Source of the DNA: Nodularia sp. NIES-3585
GTDB lineage: Bacteria; Cyanobacteriota; Cyanobacteriia; Cyanobacteriales; Nostocaceae
Direction of reading: 5' to 3'
Length of the DNA: 64,000 nucleotides
Assembly: GCF_002218065.1 (NCBI RefSeq)
Contig: NZ_BDUB01000001.1
Span: 4,435,118-4,499,117 of the forward strand
In this document: positions 54,045 through 62,746 of the stretch, piece by piece
Layout: every line of letters begins with the position of its first letter
How positions within the stretch are numbered: position 1 is the first letter of the stretch
Translations under genes and position numbers: made by a program
The notes under the pieces: model-generated
What the model saw: only the letters and a program-made list of their open reading frames with translations
Database searches by the model: none
What the model was told of the DNA's origin: nothing

Positions 54045-55514
54045 ATGGCAAGTGGTGACGTATTTGATGCTCAAACAAACTCCCAGTCTGTACCCAAAGT
54101 CAATCTGTTGACTATGTTTCGGTTAGGCTTATTTCAGATGGGATTAGGTATCATGTCGATTCTGACTCTGGGCGTGCTGAATCGGATTATGATTAAAGAA
54201 TTAGCACTTCCAGCGACGCTGGTAGCCGGAACTATCGCCATGCACCAATTGGTTGCACCTGCAAGGCTATGGTTTGGTCAAATGTCTGATGCTAAACCGT
54301 TTCTGGGATATCATCGCACCGGTTACGTTTGCCTGGGTGCGGCTGTATTTGTGACTACATCCTTTTTAGCCGTACAAGCAACTTGGCAATTAGGGGCTAG
54401 TTTTTATTCCCAGGGTTGGACACTGCAAACCTATGGCTGGATTGCTTTACTAGCAGGGATTTTTGCCTTCTATGGATTGGCATTGAGTTCTAGTTCTACT
54501 CCTTTTGCTGCTTTGCTAGTCGATGTTTCTGATGAAGATAACCGTTCTCAATTAGTTGGTGTCGTCTGGTCAATGTTAATGGTGGGCATTGTTATTGGTG
54601 CAATCATCAGTTCGCGGTTATTACCAGTGGAGACAACTGGACAGGAACTGCTAGGAACAACATTAACATCTGTTTACAGTCAGCCTGAACAGTTAGCAGC
54701 ACTGCAAAACTCGATTAATCGCCTATTTTTAGTCCTCCCAGCCGTGGTTTTTGGGCTATGTGTACTATCCACATATCAGATAGAAAAAAAATATTCTCGC
54801 TATGGTTTACGCTCCACGGCTGTAGAACGAGAAGACAAAATTACGTTGCAAAAAGCTGTCAAGGTTCTAACTGCTAGCCGCCAAACCGGTTTATTTTTTA
54901 GCTTTTTGTTGGTGATGACCATCAGCTTGTTTATGCAAGAACCTGTGATGGAACCATACGGTGGTGAAGTATTTGGAATGTCTGTGGCAGAAACTACTCG
55001 GCTGAATGCTTATTGGGGAGTAGGGACACTATTTGGTCTAGGTTCCACAGGATTTTTAGTTGTGCCACGGATCGGTAAACAAAAAACTACCAAATTGGGC
55101 TGTTTTTTGGTGGCATTTTCCTTAGTATTGGTGATTTTATCGGGATTCACTGCCAATCAACAACTGCTGAGGAGCGCGTTATTTTGTTTTGGTTTAGCAT
55201 CTGGTGTAACCACCACGGGGGCGATCAGCTTAATGCTAGATTTGACCGCAGCAGAAACGGCTGGGACATTTATCGGGGCTTGGGGTTTAGCACAAGCAAT
55301 TTCGCGGGGTGTGGCTACTGTTAGTGGCGGCGCAATATTGGATTTGGGAAAACAGATTTTCCCAGAAGTAGTCATGGCGTATAGTTTAGTGTTTGCTACC
55401 CAAGCACTGGGAATGTTGCTGGCTGTTGGGTTCCTCAGTCGAGTCAACGTGAAGGAATTTCAAAGGAATGCCAAACAAGCGATCGCTGCTGTTTTAGAAA
55501 GTGATTTAGACTAA
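54045..55514 (+). CDS. PucC/BCH-type MFS carrier
   Basis: A polytopic membrane protein of about 489 residues (ATG at 54045, MASGDVFDAQTN). The frame also opens at GTG 53997. The family hallmark LLTMFRLGLFQMGLGIMSILTLGVLNRIMIKEL is followed by FGQMSDAKPFLGYHRTGYV. PucC-family proteins in purple bacteria help assemble light-harvesting complexes by handling bacteriochlorophyll. In cyanobacteria they are thought to deliver or sequester chlorophyll. It may be involved in pigment handling here, along with chlG at 57559. Confidence 0.87.
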   Translation: MASGDVFDAQTNSQSVPKVNLLTMFRLGLFQMGLGIMSILTLGVLNRIMIKELALPATLVAGTIAMHQLVAPARLWFGQMSDAKPFLGYHRTGYVCLGAAVFVTTSFLAVQATWQLGASFYSQGWTLQTYGWIALLAGIFAFYGLALSSSSTPFAALLVDVSDEDNRSQLVGVVWSMLMVGIVIGAIISSRLLPVETTGQELLGTTLTSVYSQPEQLAALQNSINRLFLVLPAVVFGLCVLSTYQIEKKYSRYGLRSTAVEREDKITLQKAVKVLTASRQTGLFFSFLLVMTISLFMQEPVMEPYGGEVFGMSVAETTRLNAYWGVGTLFGLGSTGFLVVPRIGKQKTTKLGCFLVAFSLVLVILSGFTANQQLLRSALFCFGLASGVTTTGAISLMLDLTAAETAGTFIGAWGLAQAISRGVATVSGGAILDLGKQIFPEVVMAYSLVFATQALGMLLAVGFLSRVNVKEFQRNAKQAIAAVLESDLD

Positions 55515-55678
55515 TTTCTTGGCTCAGAAGCGTCTTTGCGAGAGTATGTCCTAAGTTGACAATTTGTTAAACAAAACTTGACATATATTGACAAAATTCC
55601 TGATGTTTTAGTTGAAAAATCAAATACTTGATATATAATTAATGCCAATATATTAAGTATTGAATCAGACTATTGCTG

Positions 55679-55819
55679 ATGCGAAAACCAAGCAATGATA
55701 GTGATAGTCTTTTTGAAAATATCAAGCATGAGAAAGATCGTCGCGTTGGGCTACAGCGTGTAAGTCTACTGAGGAATAACCGCTCCCATGCTCCTGTTGA
55801 AGTAGAAAGTAAAGTCTAG
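55679..55819 (+). CDS. Possible small protein, 46 aa
   Basis: An open frame from ATG (MRKPSNDSDSLFENIKHEKD..., ending VEVESKV) just upstream of the inositol-phosphatase-family gene. It is charged, without a signal peptide. I see no clear ribosome-binding site and know no family, so this is a weak call. Confidence 0.3.
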   Translation: MRKPSNDSDSLFENIKHEKDRRVGLQRVSLLRNNRSHAPVEVESKV

Positions 55820-55852
55820 CTTTGTCTAGTTTTTATATAGCAGAATTAATTC

Positions 55853-56659
55853 ATGAATGATTTTTGGACAACAATTCTCGACTTTGCCGAAACCACCACA
55901 ACCAGAGTGGGAAAGCAACTGATGCAAGATTTTGGTAAAGTGCAGGCTGACCAAAAAGCTGACGGTAGTTTAGTCACACGAGCCGACAAGTGGGCAGACC
56001 AGGAAATTCGGGATGCTATCACTGCTCGTTTTGGTGGTCATGGCATTTTGAGCGAAGAAAGTGACAAAGTTTTTCCGGGTACTGACTGGTGCTGGGTAAT
56101 CGACCCTCTCGATGGCACTACAAACTTTACTAGGGGTCTTCCGATTTGGTCAATTTCTCTGGGATTGCTATATAAAGGCACGCCCATTTTTGGTTATGTT
56201 TACGTTCCACCCTTAGCGCAAGCTTTTCACGGTTTCTGGGCGGGTGACTCTGGATTGACAACACCATCAGGGGCATTTCTCAACCAACACCCTATTCATA
56301 GTAGTAGTGATGCTGTGAGTAAAAATCACTTTTTTAACCTCTGTTCCCGTAGCACCTCAGTTATTCAAACAGGCTTTCCCTGCAAAATTCGGATGCTGGG
56401 TGTGGCTAGCTATAATTTTCTCACAGTTGCTACAGGAGCTACACTAGGTGGCATTGAAGCCACACCTAAAGTTTGGGACATCGCTGGGGCTTGGGTAATT
56501 GTTCAGGCTGCTGGTGGTATTTGGACACCTCTGAAGGAAGAGCCATTTCCTTTGTCATCAGGAGAAGATTATAGCGATCGCTCTTTTCCCACCCTGGTTG
56601 TCAGTAGCCCGGAAATAGTGCCAGTATTTACGCCATTTCTCAAATATTTAAATCTGTAA
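55853..56659 (+). CDS. Inositol monophosphatase family phosphatase
   Basis: A 268-residue metal-dependent phosphatase. Metal and substrate motifs are GILSEESD, WVIDPLDGTTNFTRGLP and the C-terminal WDIAGAWVIVQAAGG. The family includes inositol-1-phosphatase, histidinol-phosphate phosphatase and fructose-bisphosphatase-like enzymes. The substrate cannot be settled, though the sequence is closest to the type I saw in cyanobacteria annotated as inositol monophosphatase or histidinol phosphatase. Confidence 0.88.
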   Translation: MNDFWTTILDFAETTTTRVGKQLMQDFGKVQADQKADGSLVTRADKWADQEIRDAITARFGGHGILSEESDKVFPGTDWCWVIDPLDGTTNFTRGLPIWSISLGLLYKGTPIFGYVYVPPLAQAFHGFWAGDSGLTTPSGAFLNQHPIHSSSDAVSKNHFFNLCSRSTSVIQTGFPCKIRMLGVASYNFLTVATGATLGGIEATPKVWDIAGAWVIVQAAGGIWTPLKEEPFPLSSGEDYSDRSFPTLVVSSPEIVPVFTPFLKYLNL

Positions 56660-56742
56660 ATAAAGCAACTGTGTTTTTACTTTATTTCAATGTATTCAGT
56701 ATTTATCAATTCTCCTAGATACTGAGAAATATCTAGCAGAAT

Positions 56743-57108
56743 TCAAAGTGAATAAACTGTTTCATCTTCTTTACGCCATGCTGGATCAACCATACAAATA
56801 AATACCAAAGGTTCGCTACCAGAATTGCGAATAAATTGCCGTGTATTGGGGGGAATATACACTGCGTCTCCTGGTTCAACTATCTGAGTTTCATCGTCAA
56901 TATGCATTTCTCCCTGTCCATTCAGAATGTAATAAACTTCTGAGGTAGTCAGTGAGTGGGGTTGAGAGGTTTTCCCCACTGGTAAAGTTGCATGAGCCAG
57001 ACTATAGCGTAATGCCAGGGGCTGTTTATCGGGATGTAGTAGTTCCCGTAGAATGGTATTATCTCCAGCGATAAATTCTTGACAGTCGTTAAGCTTTTGA
57101 ACTAGCAT
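56743..57108 (-). CDS. Cupin-domain protein
   Basis: A 121-residue single-cupin protein (QPHSLTTSEVYYILNGQGEMHID, then IVEPGDAVYIPPNTRQFIRNSG). Metal ligands His/Glu/His are only partly present: PHS...SEVYY has His and Glu, and the last His is replaced in NTRQF. The role is unknown. It is convergent with the phosphatase gene. Confidence 0.8.
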   Translation of the reverse strand: MLVQKLNDCQEFIAGDNTILRELLHPDKQPLALRYSLAHATLPVGKTSQPHSLTTSEVYYILNGQGEMHIDDETQIVEPGDAVYIPPNTRQFIRNSGSEPLVFICMVDPAWRKEDETVYSL

Positions 57109-57145
57109 CAGTCGATTTTTGATTTTAAGTTTTCAAGTCCCCTTT

Positions 57146-57433
57146 CTAGTAGAGCATAGGATTGGTCTTGGGTTGATAGTCAGAACAATCAATAGCTTCT
57201 TCTGTACTGGCTGTAGATGGGTGTACAGTGCATTTCAATCGGTAATTGTCGGTAAAAAATTGGCAATTAGCACAGGGGATTTGATGCATTTGTTTAGCAG
57301 TGGTGACACCATCTCGTGCTGCTATCCAAAGTGTCGAAGCAAAGAGAATAATTACAGTCCAAGCAGCGACAAAGCAAATAGGGACTAATAATGGTTGAAT
57401 ACCCCCAATAAGAAAATTTTTCAATTCTAACAT
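57146..57433 (-). CDS. Conserved membrane protein with Cys pair
   Basis: This 95-residue protein has an N-terminal hydrophobic helix (about 8-38, LLVPICFVAAWTVIILFASTLW) followed by a soluble tail with CANCQFF, CTVHP and CSDYQP. The four Cys might bind a metal or form disulfides. It lies between the cupin and chlG on the same strand. I know no function. Confidence 0.7.
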   Translation of the reverse strand: MLELKNFLIGGIQPLLVPICFVAAWTVIILFASTLWIAARDGVTTAKQMHQIPCANCQFFTDNYRLKCTVHPSTASTEEAIDCSDYQPKTNPMLY

Positions 57434-57558
57434 GGTAAGTCCTGATAAAAATTCAGAGTTAGAAGTATCTTAACTCCTAACTCCTCACTCTTTACTTCTG
57501 ACTACAGAGGTATAAATTTGGTGTAGGACAGAAGTTTGCTCCCCTTGACCAATGACCA

Positions 57559-58599
57559 TTAAACGCCAGCATGACCGAGGGCTATACCAGCTACGAGCAT
57601 TCCTAAGACTAGGAACGGTTGGGCGCTGGCTTGGTATTTGACATCATTTTTCAGGGGGTCACGCAGGAAATACATATCCTGGAAGGTGATTTGCGGGATG
57701 ATTAACAGCAGCAAAATTGCGGCATACAAGTTTTCATGAATAGTGATCAGATAAACTGCAATCACAGCTTGAAAGACATCAATCATCGCTGCACATACCC
57801 AAGCAGCTCTGGTGACACCAAACATCACAGGTAATGATTTTAATCCGAACTGGCGATCGCCTTCTACACTCTTAAAATCATTCACAATGGCAATACCCAA
57901 CCCAGCCAAGCTATAAACCACGGTGATTACAACAATTTTCCAATTGAGTTCGCCAAATAAGGCATGACCTGTACACCAAGGAAAAGCCATATAGCTAGCA
58001 CCAAGGGCATAGCCGCCCAACCAACCGTTTTGTTTAAGCTTTAATGGTGGTGCAGAATAAATGTAAGCAATAAACGAACCCAGAATAGCTATAGTTGTAA
58101 TCGTCGGATATTCATTACCAGCCCAAACATCAAGTGCAACAGCCAGAAGATTTCCGGAAATTAACAATACCCAAATTTGGGTAATTACTTGAGGTAATGG
58201 AATTGCACCAGAGGGAATGGGGCGGTAGGGTTCATTCACCGCATCAATTTCACGGTCATAATATTCATTTAAGGTTTGCGTATAACCGGCGAGTAAAGGC
58301 CCAGAAAGCAACATACAAGCCGCCGACATCAAGACATTTTCTAGTGTCCAAGTATAGTTACCCGAAGAAGCCGCACCACAGACTACACCCCAAATCAAGG
58401 GAATCCAGGTGATAGGTTTCATCAGTTGTAGGCGGATTTTCCAGATAGATTTTTCTCCTGGTGCTGCGCCTTTCATGCCTAATAACTGCCGAGCCTTGGC
58501 GCTGCGGTCAGCAACTGCTGTAATTTCCTCCTTAGGTGTCACTGAATCTATCGCCTCTGCTGGCTGGGAATTAGGGTTAATTGGGGTTGATTCTGACAT
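57559..58599 (-). CDS. chlG: Chlorophyll synthase
   Basis: A 346-residue integral-membrane UbiA-type prenyltransferase that esterifies chlorophyllide with phytyl (or geranylgeranyl) diphosphate in the thylakoid. The diphosphate-binding motif is NEYYDREIDAVNEPYRPIPSG. A second motif is NDFKSVEGDRQFGLKSLPV. TWIPLIWGVVCGAASSGNYTW is the usual ChlG start of the membrane region. A soluble N-terminus of about 55 residues precedes it. Its leader contains the GGGGAGT repeat tract. Confidence 0.95.
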   Translation of the reverse strand: MSESTPINPNSQPAEAIDSVTPKEEITAVADRSAKARQLLGMKGAAPGEKSIWKIRLQLMKPITWIPLIWGVVCGAASSGNYTWTLENVLMSAACMLLSGPLLAGYTQTLNEYYDREIDAVNEPYRPIPSGAIPLPQVITQIWVLLISGNLLAVALDVWAGNEYPTITTIAILGSFIAYIYSAPPLKLKQNGWLGGYALGASYMAFPWCTGHALFGELNWKIVVITVVYSLAGLGIAIVNDFKSVEGDRQFGLKSLPVMFGVTRAAWVCAAMIDVFQAVIAVYLITIHENLYAAILLLLIIPQITFQDMYFLRDPLKNDVKYQASAQPFLVLGMLVAGIALGHAGV

Positions 58600-58616
58600 A
58601 AGACTTACTTATAGAC

Positions 58617-58660
<44 letters not shown>

Positions 58661-58695
58661 ACAGTTCTCAATAACCAGTCTCCACTCCCGAATAC

Positions 58696-59796
58696 TTAAA
58701 AAGAAATTATCAAATAATTATTCTGAAATTTGGCTCCAGTCACCTGTCTGCCAGTTAGGGCTGGAGGTAGAAAGAGATTACGCCGCTGATCTCCTGCTTC
58801 TACTGTGACTTCAGGTCCATATTGGGTAAGTTTGACTTGCTTTTTGTCAAATCCTGGCAAGAATAAGCGGACTTGACGGTTGTGGATGTCGATTTCTATC
58901 GGTTTGGGAGCCTGTAATGCTTGTTCCGCAAAGTTGGGTAGAGCATCTATCAAAGGTTGCCATTCACCTGTGGGAGCATCGGGAACAACGCTCACAGTCA
59001 GAGGTGTAAATTCTTCACAAAGGTTGACGTTTGGCTCAGGTGATACCAGAATTACACCACCAACGGTTAAACCGATTTGTTGAGCGCTACCCCACAAATA
59101 ACGGGAACTTGCCACTTCTAGGGGGTCTGCTGTACTCACCAAGAAGGCAGCAACGCGATGGGGGTCAGCAAGGGCTGCTTTTCCTTTATCTAAAAAACCA
59201 TTCACTTGGTTGGTGGGGAGAGCAAAGTTATCTGCTGTCCAGTTGACATTAAAAAAGCTGCTAATTAGCGGCTGAATTAAAGGCGATTCCGCAATAGTCT
59301 TTCCCAAATCAGAGTTGACAAATAATTGCTGAAATCGCCGTATATACCAACTCAGAGATTCTGGCATCCCCAACATTCGCAGGGTCAAGGAATCACCTGT
59401 GCCATCGTAGATAATCGCGTCATATTTGCCACTAGCATCATATTCGCGGATCGCATTCAAGGCCAGGGCGCTGTCCATCCCTGGTAACACTACCAGTTCT
59501 TGACCATAAACATCTTTGAAGATGGGCGTGCGGAGGTATTGCGCCTCCAGTTTTTTCACTTCTTCCCAGTTGCGTTCTAGCAACACAGATGATTGAAACT
59601 GCACAACTTGTAAATTTGGAGCAATTTCCTGGGGGTCAGCAGTCAAGGTCTGATCCAGTAAAATGGGTAAAACTGGTTCTGCCAGACCTGCTAGAAGTAC
59701 ACGCTTACCTTGGCTTGCCAATAACTTGGCGGCGGCGATCGCAATTTTAGTCCGCGCTACACCGCCTTTGCCCAAAAATGTCAATATCAGGGACAT
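58696..59796 (-). CDS. ArsA/Get3-like ATPase with degenerate P-loop
   Basis: A protein of about 366 residues starting MSLILTFLGKGG (ATG at 59796; the frame extends to 59832). It resembles the cyanobacterial ArsA/Get3-type ATPases found near chlG. The deviant Walker A reads GKGGVARTKIA, with Arg replacing the second Lys of GKGGVGKT. A C-terminal small-heat-shock-like segment (EIDIHNRQVRLFLPGFDKKQVKLTQ) is typical of the group. Its target is unknown. Confidence 0.78.
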   Translation of the reverse strand: MSLILTFLGKGGVARTKIAIAAAKLLASQGKRVLLAGLAEPVLPILLDQTLTADPQEIAPNLQVVQFQSSVLLERNWEEVKKLEAQYLRTPIFKDVYGQELVVLPGMDSALALNAIREYDASGKYDAIIYDGTGDSLTLRMLGMPESLSWYIRRFQQLFVNSDLGKTIAESPLIQPLISSFFNVNWTADNFALPTNQVNGFLDKGKAALADPHRVAAFLVSTADPLEVASSRYLWGSAQQIGLTVGGVILVSPEPNVNLCEEFTPLTVSVVPDAPTGEWQPLIDALPNFAEQALQAPKPIEIDIHNRQVRLFLPGFDKKQVKLTQYGPEVTVEAGDQRRNLFLPPALTGRQVTGAKFQNNYLIISF

Positions 59797-59884
59797 TACT
59801 TGATTCCTATTTTCACCGCCAATCTTTTCCACTCCAACTTAGCACTAGGCAAATACTCTTAGCTTCCGCATTGAGTTTTATCTA

Positions 59885-60076
59885 TTACACAAGTTTGATT
59901 TCATCTTCAAAAAACCAAGTGGAAGAATTATCGTCAAACAATACCACCACACCGATTCCACAGCCATCCGTGACCTTGTAGCCTTGAATAATGCCTATTT
60001 GTCCGAGTTTTTTCGCAATAGAAGCAGATACGCGATCGCGCAGACGAAAAACTTTAACCTTTTGTCCGATTTCCAT
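59885..60076 (-). CDS. petP: Cytochrome b6f complex subunit PetP (DUF2862)
   Basis: A 63-residue SH3-like protein, MEIGQKVKVFRLRDRVSASI through STWFFEDEIKLV, matching PetP. PetP is a small peripheral subunit of cyanobacterial cytochrome b6f that affects linear electron flow. The length is right for the family. It lies divergent from the Uma2 pair. Confidence 0.9.
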   Translation of the reverse strand: MEIGQKVKVFRLRDRVSASIAKKLGQIGIIQGYKVTDGCGIGVVVLFDDNSSTWFFEDEIKLV

Positions 60077-60170
60077 GCCTAGTCACAATGCAATAAACCA
60101 AGTCTCAGTTTAGCCGAATCAGTGTCCCATCTGTTTAAAATTAAATCAACAAGCACTCAGGTAAATAGTT

Positions 60171-60902
60171 ATGTTTGTCACAGCGCAACAGCTAGAACAA
60201 CAAATGCCCGATGCAACTCGGTTGTTAAGTGATGAGCCGGAAATGGAAAGTTCTTTGCATTATATGCAGCTACTGCTGTTAGTAACTTGTTTAGAATGGT
60301 TGTGGCGCGATCGCAATGATTTCTTTATCGGCGCAAATCTGACGATTTATTTTAGCCGTCAGCAGTTACGCAATCGAGATTTTCGTGGGCCGGACTTTTT
60401 TTTGGTGAAGGACACTGAAAAACGCCCCCGCACGTCTTGGGTGGTTTGGGAAGAAGATGGTCGTTATCCTGATTTGATTATTGAGCTACTTTCGGAGAGT
60501 ACAGCTAATGTTGACCGAAATTTAAAGAAAAGTTTGTATGAAAATCGATTTCATACCCCTGAGTATTTTTGGTTTTCGCCGGAAAGCTTAGAATTTGTCG
60601 GATTTGAATTAGTAGGCAATAAATATCAGGAAATTACACCAAATGAGCAGGGATGGCGCTGGAGTGAAGTCCTGGGTCTGTATTTGGGTATCCAAAATAG
60701 TAAATTACGCTACTTTACACCTGATGGTGTTTTAGTGCCGACACCAGAGGAAGCTGCTATGGCAGTACAGCAGATGGCATTGGAGGCGCAACAACAGGCA
60801 TTGGAGGTAAAATCACAGTTACAAGCGGAACAAATGCGATCGCAACAATTGGCAGAACACTTGCGATCTTTAGGAGTTGACCCAGATAGTTTGCTTAGTT
60901 AG
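60171..60902 (+). CDS. Uma2 family endonuclease-like protein, long
   Basis: A 243-residue Uma2 protein with GPDFFLVKD (Asp), LIIELLSESTANVDRNLKKSLYE (Glu, Lys) and PEYFWFSPES. A C-terminal tail of repeated Gln/Ala helices ends LAEHLRSLGVDPDSLLS. It is followed after 14 bp by a second, shorter Uma2 gene ending with the same tail, so the two probably arose from a tandem duplication or tail exchange. No function is established. Confidence 0.85.
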   Translation: MFVTAQQLEQQMPDATRLLSDEPEMESSLHYMQLLLLVTCLEWLWRDRNDFFIGANLTIYFSRQQLRNRDFRGPDFFLVKDTEKRPRTSWVVWEEDGRYPDLIIELLSESTANVDRNLKKSLYENRFHTPEYFWFSPESLEFVGFELVGNKYQEITPNEQGWRWSEVLGLYLGIQNSKLRYFTPDGVLVPTPEEAAMAVQQMALEAQQQALEVKSQLQAEQMRSQQLAEHLRSLGVDPDSLLS

Positions 60903-60916
60903 GTTAGGTAAAAACT

Positions 60917-61570
60917 ATGACTACCACCATCAATTTAGCAGATCCAAATATTGAATATCCTAGTGCTGATGGAGAACCTGTGGCAGAAACCTATATACAT
61001 CTCTATGCAATTCTAACTACATTAGAAGTATTAAAACAATACTTAGCAGGTAGACAGGCGACGGTATTAGCAAACCAATTTCTCTATTATGCTCAGGGTT
61101 TTCCCCGATTAAGAGTTGCACCAGATGTTATGGTGATTTTTGATGTCCAACCTGGGGGTAGAGATAACTATAAAGTCTGGGAAGAAGGTCAAGTGCCGCA
61201 AGTTGTATTTGAGATGACCAGTAAAGGTACTCAAAAGCAGGATCAAGAACAAAAGAAACTATTGTATGAACAATTGGGTATTTTAGAATACTGGTTATTT
61301 GACCCCAAAGGCGAATGGATTAACGAAAAATTACAGGGTTATCGTTTACAGGATGAAATTTATCACCCAGTTACAGACGGTTTATCTCAGCCTTTGGGAT
61401 TGCGCCTCGAAGTCGAAGGGGAACTTTTGCGATTTTATCGCTTAGATACCGGGGCAAAATTACTGATTCCCACAGAACTGGCAGAATTGGCAGAACAACA
61501 ACGACAACGGGCTGAACGACTAGCGGAACATTTGCGTTCTTTAGGAGTTGACCCAGATACTCTAACTTAA
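60917..61570 (+). CDS. Uma2 family endonuclease-like protein, short
   Basis: A 217-residue Uma2 protein with APDVMVIFD (Asp), QVVFEMTSKGTQKQDQEQKKLLYEQLGILEYWLFDPKG and the C-terminal LAEHLRSLGVDPDTLT shared with its upstream neighbour. It probably forms a bicistronic unit with it. The nuclease activity of Uma2 proteins is predicted, not shown. Confidence 0.85.
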   Translation: MTTTINLADPNIEYPSADGEPVAETYIHLYAILTTLEVLKQYLAGRQATVLANQFLYYAQGFPRLRVAPDVMVIFDVQPGGRDNYKVWEEGQVPQVVFEMTSKGTQKQDQEQKKLLYEQLGILEYWLFDPKGEWINEKLQGYRLQDEIYHPVTDGLSQPLGLRLEVEGELLRFYRLDTGAKLLIPTELAELAEQQRQRAERLAEHLRSLGVDPDTLT

Positions 61571-61808
61571 GTCAGAAATTTTACCTTAATCCAGACAAAA
61601 TCATCTAGATGAAGGTAATTTTTGTAGTAAAGGTATATGTGTGTATACTTTAGTAACTACTCACAGATAAAAAGCTAAATTCTTTGTTATAGCTATTATT
61701 TATACACATATAAAAATTGAAGAAATCTTCATATAATATTGTGATTAATTGATGATAATTAAGTTTGGCTGTGAGTAGTGAGCGAGGAAACAGGCATTGG
61801 TACGGATA

Positions 61809-62654
61809 ATGCAAAATGCTGTAAGTAAGATAGGAAAGCTGAGGCGAATACTGCCAATAGACCAGCAATTGTGGGCTAAGTTTGATTTATTGAGAACTTT
61901 AGTGCGGCGGGATTTAGAGGCGCGGTATAAAGGTTCTGTTTTGGGCAATTTGTGGCCTTTAGTAAATCAGCTTTCACAACTACTCATTTATACTTATGTG
62001 TTTTCCGTTGTGTTAAGAGTAAAGCTAACTCTCACAAGTTTGCCAGAAAATAATTTCACTTTTGGATTGTGGTTATTTGCTGGTTTGCTTCCCTGGATTG
62101 CTTTTTCAGGTGGACTAATGCAATCTGCTAGTTCGGTGGTAGGACAGCCCAATTTGGTCAAGAAGGTAGTATTTCCCCTGGCTTTGTTACCCTTGGTGCC
62201 AATTTTATCGACATTCATTGAAAGTTCTTTGGGTTTAATGGCGTTGATTTTATTTGTGGCAGTACAAGCTCATACTTTACATCCTACGTTGGCGCTGTTA
62301 CCCTTAGTCTGGTTAACACAATTATTGTTAACAGCTGGTTTGGGTTATTTGGCGGCGGGATTAACGGTTTTTTTGCGTGATGTTCCGCAGACACTGGGAG
62401 TAACTTTAAATATTTGGATGTATTTAACACCAATTATTTATCCTGCCTCAGCAATTCCCGAAGCATGGCGAAATTGGGTATTTTGGTTAAATCCGTTGAC
62501 TGCGATCGCGGAGGTTTATCGTGATTTAATTTTAGTAGGGGATGTGCAGCATTGGGGAGAATGGGGAGTTGCAAGTGCGATCGCCTTGATGATATTTTGT
62601 TTTGGTTTTACCGTTTATCAGCGTTTGCGTCCGGCTTTTGCTGATGTTTTATAG
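61809..62654 (+). CDS. ABC-type polysaccharide export permease
   Basis: A 281-residue membrane protein (ATG at 61809; the frame opens earlier at TTG 61797) with six hydrophobic helices. It has the Wzm/TagG-type N-terminus DLLRTLVRRDLEARYKGSVLGNLWPLVNQL and the ending IIYPASAIPEAWRNWVFWLNPLTAIAEVYR. It pairs with the following Wzt-like ATPase to export O-antigen or other lipid-linked polysaccharide. RBS support is weak. Confidence 0.9.
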   Translation: MQNAVSKIGKLRRILPIDQQLWAKFDLLRTLVRRDLEARYKGSVLGNLWPLVNQLSQLLIYTYVFSVVLRVKLTLTSLPENNFTFGLWLFAGLLPWIAFSGGLMQSASSVVGQPNLVKKVVFPLALLPLVPILSTFIESSLGLMALILFVAVQAHTLHPTLALLPLVWLTQLLLTAGLGYLAAGLTVFLRDVPQTLGVTLNIWMYLTPIIYPASAIPEAWRNWVFWLNPLTAIAEVYRDLILVGDVQHWGEWGVASAIALMIFCFGFTVYQRLRPAFADVL

Positions 62655-62746
62655 CAAGTTTCACTACTCAAAGGTTCTTAAGTCAGCCAATGGTAATGTG
62701 AAATATGCGGTCTATCATGATGTGCTGTTAGTGAGTGTAGATTGGT

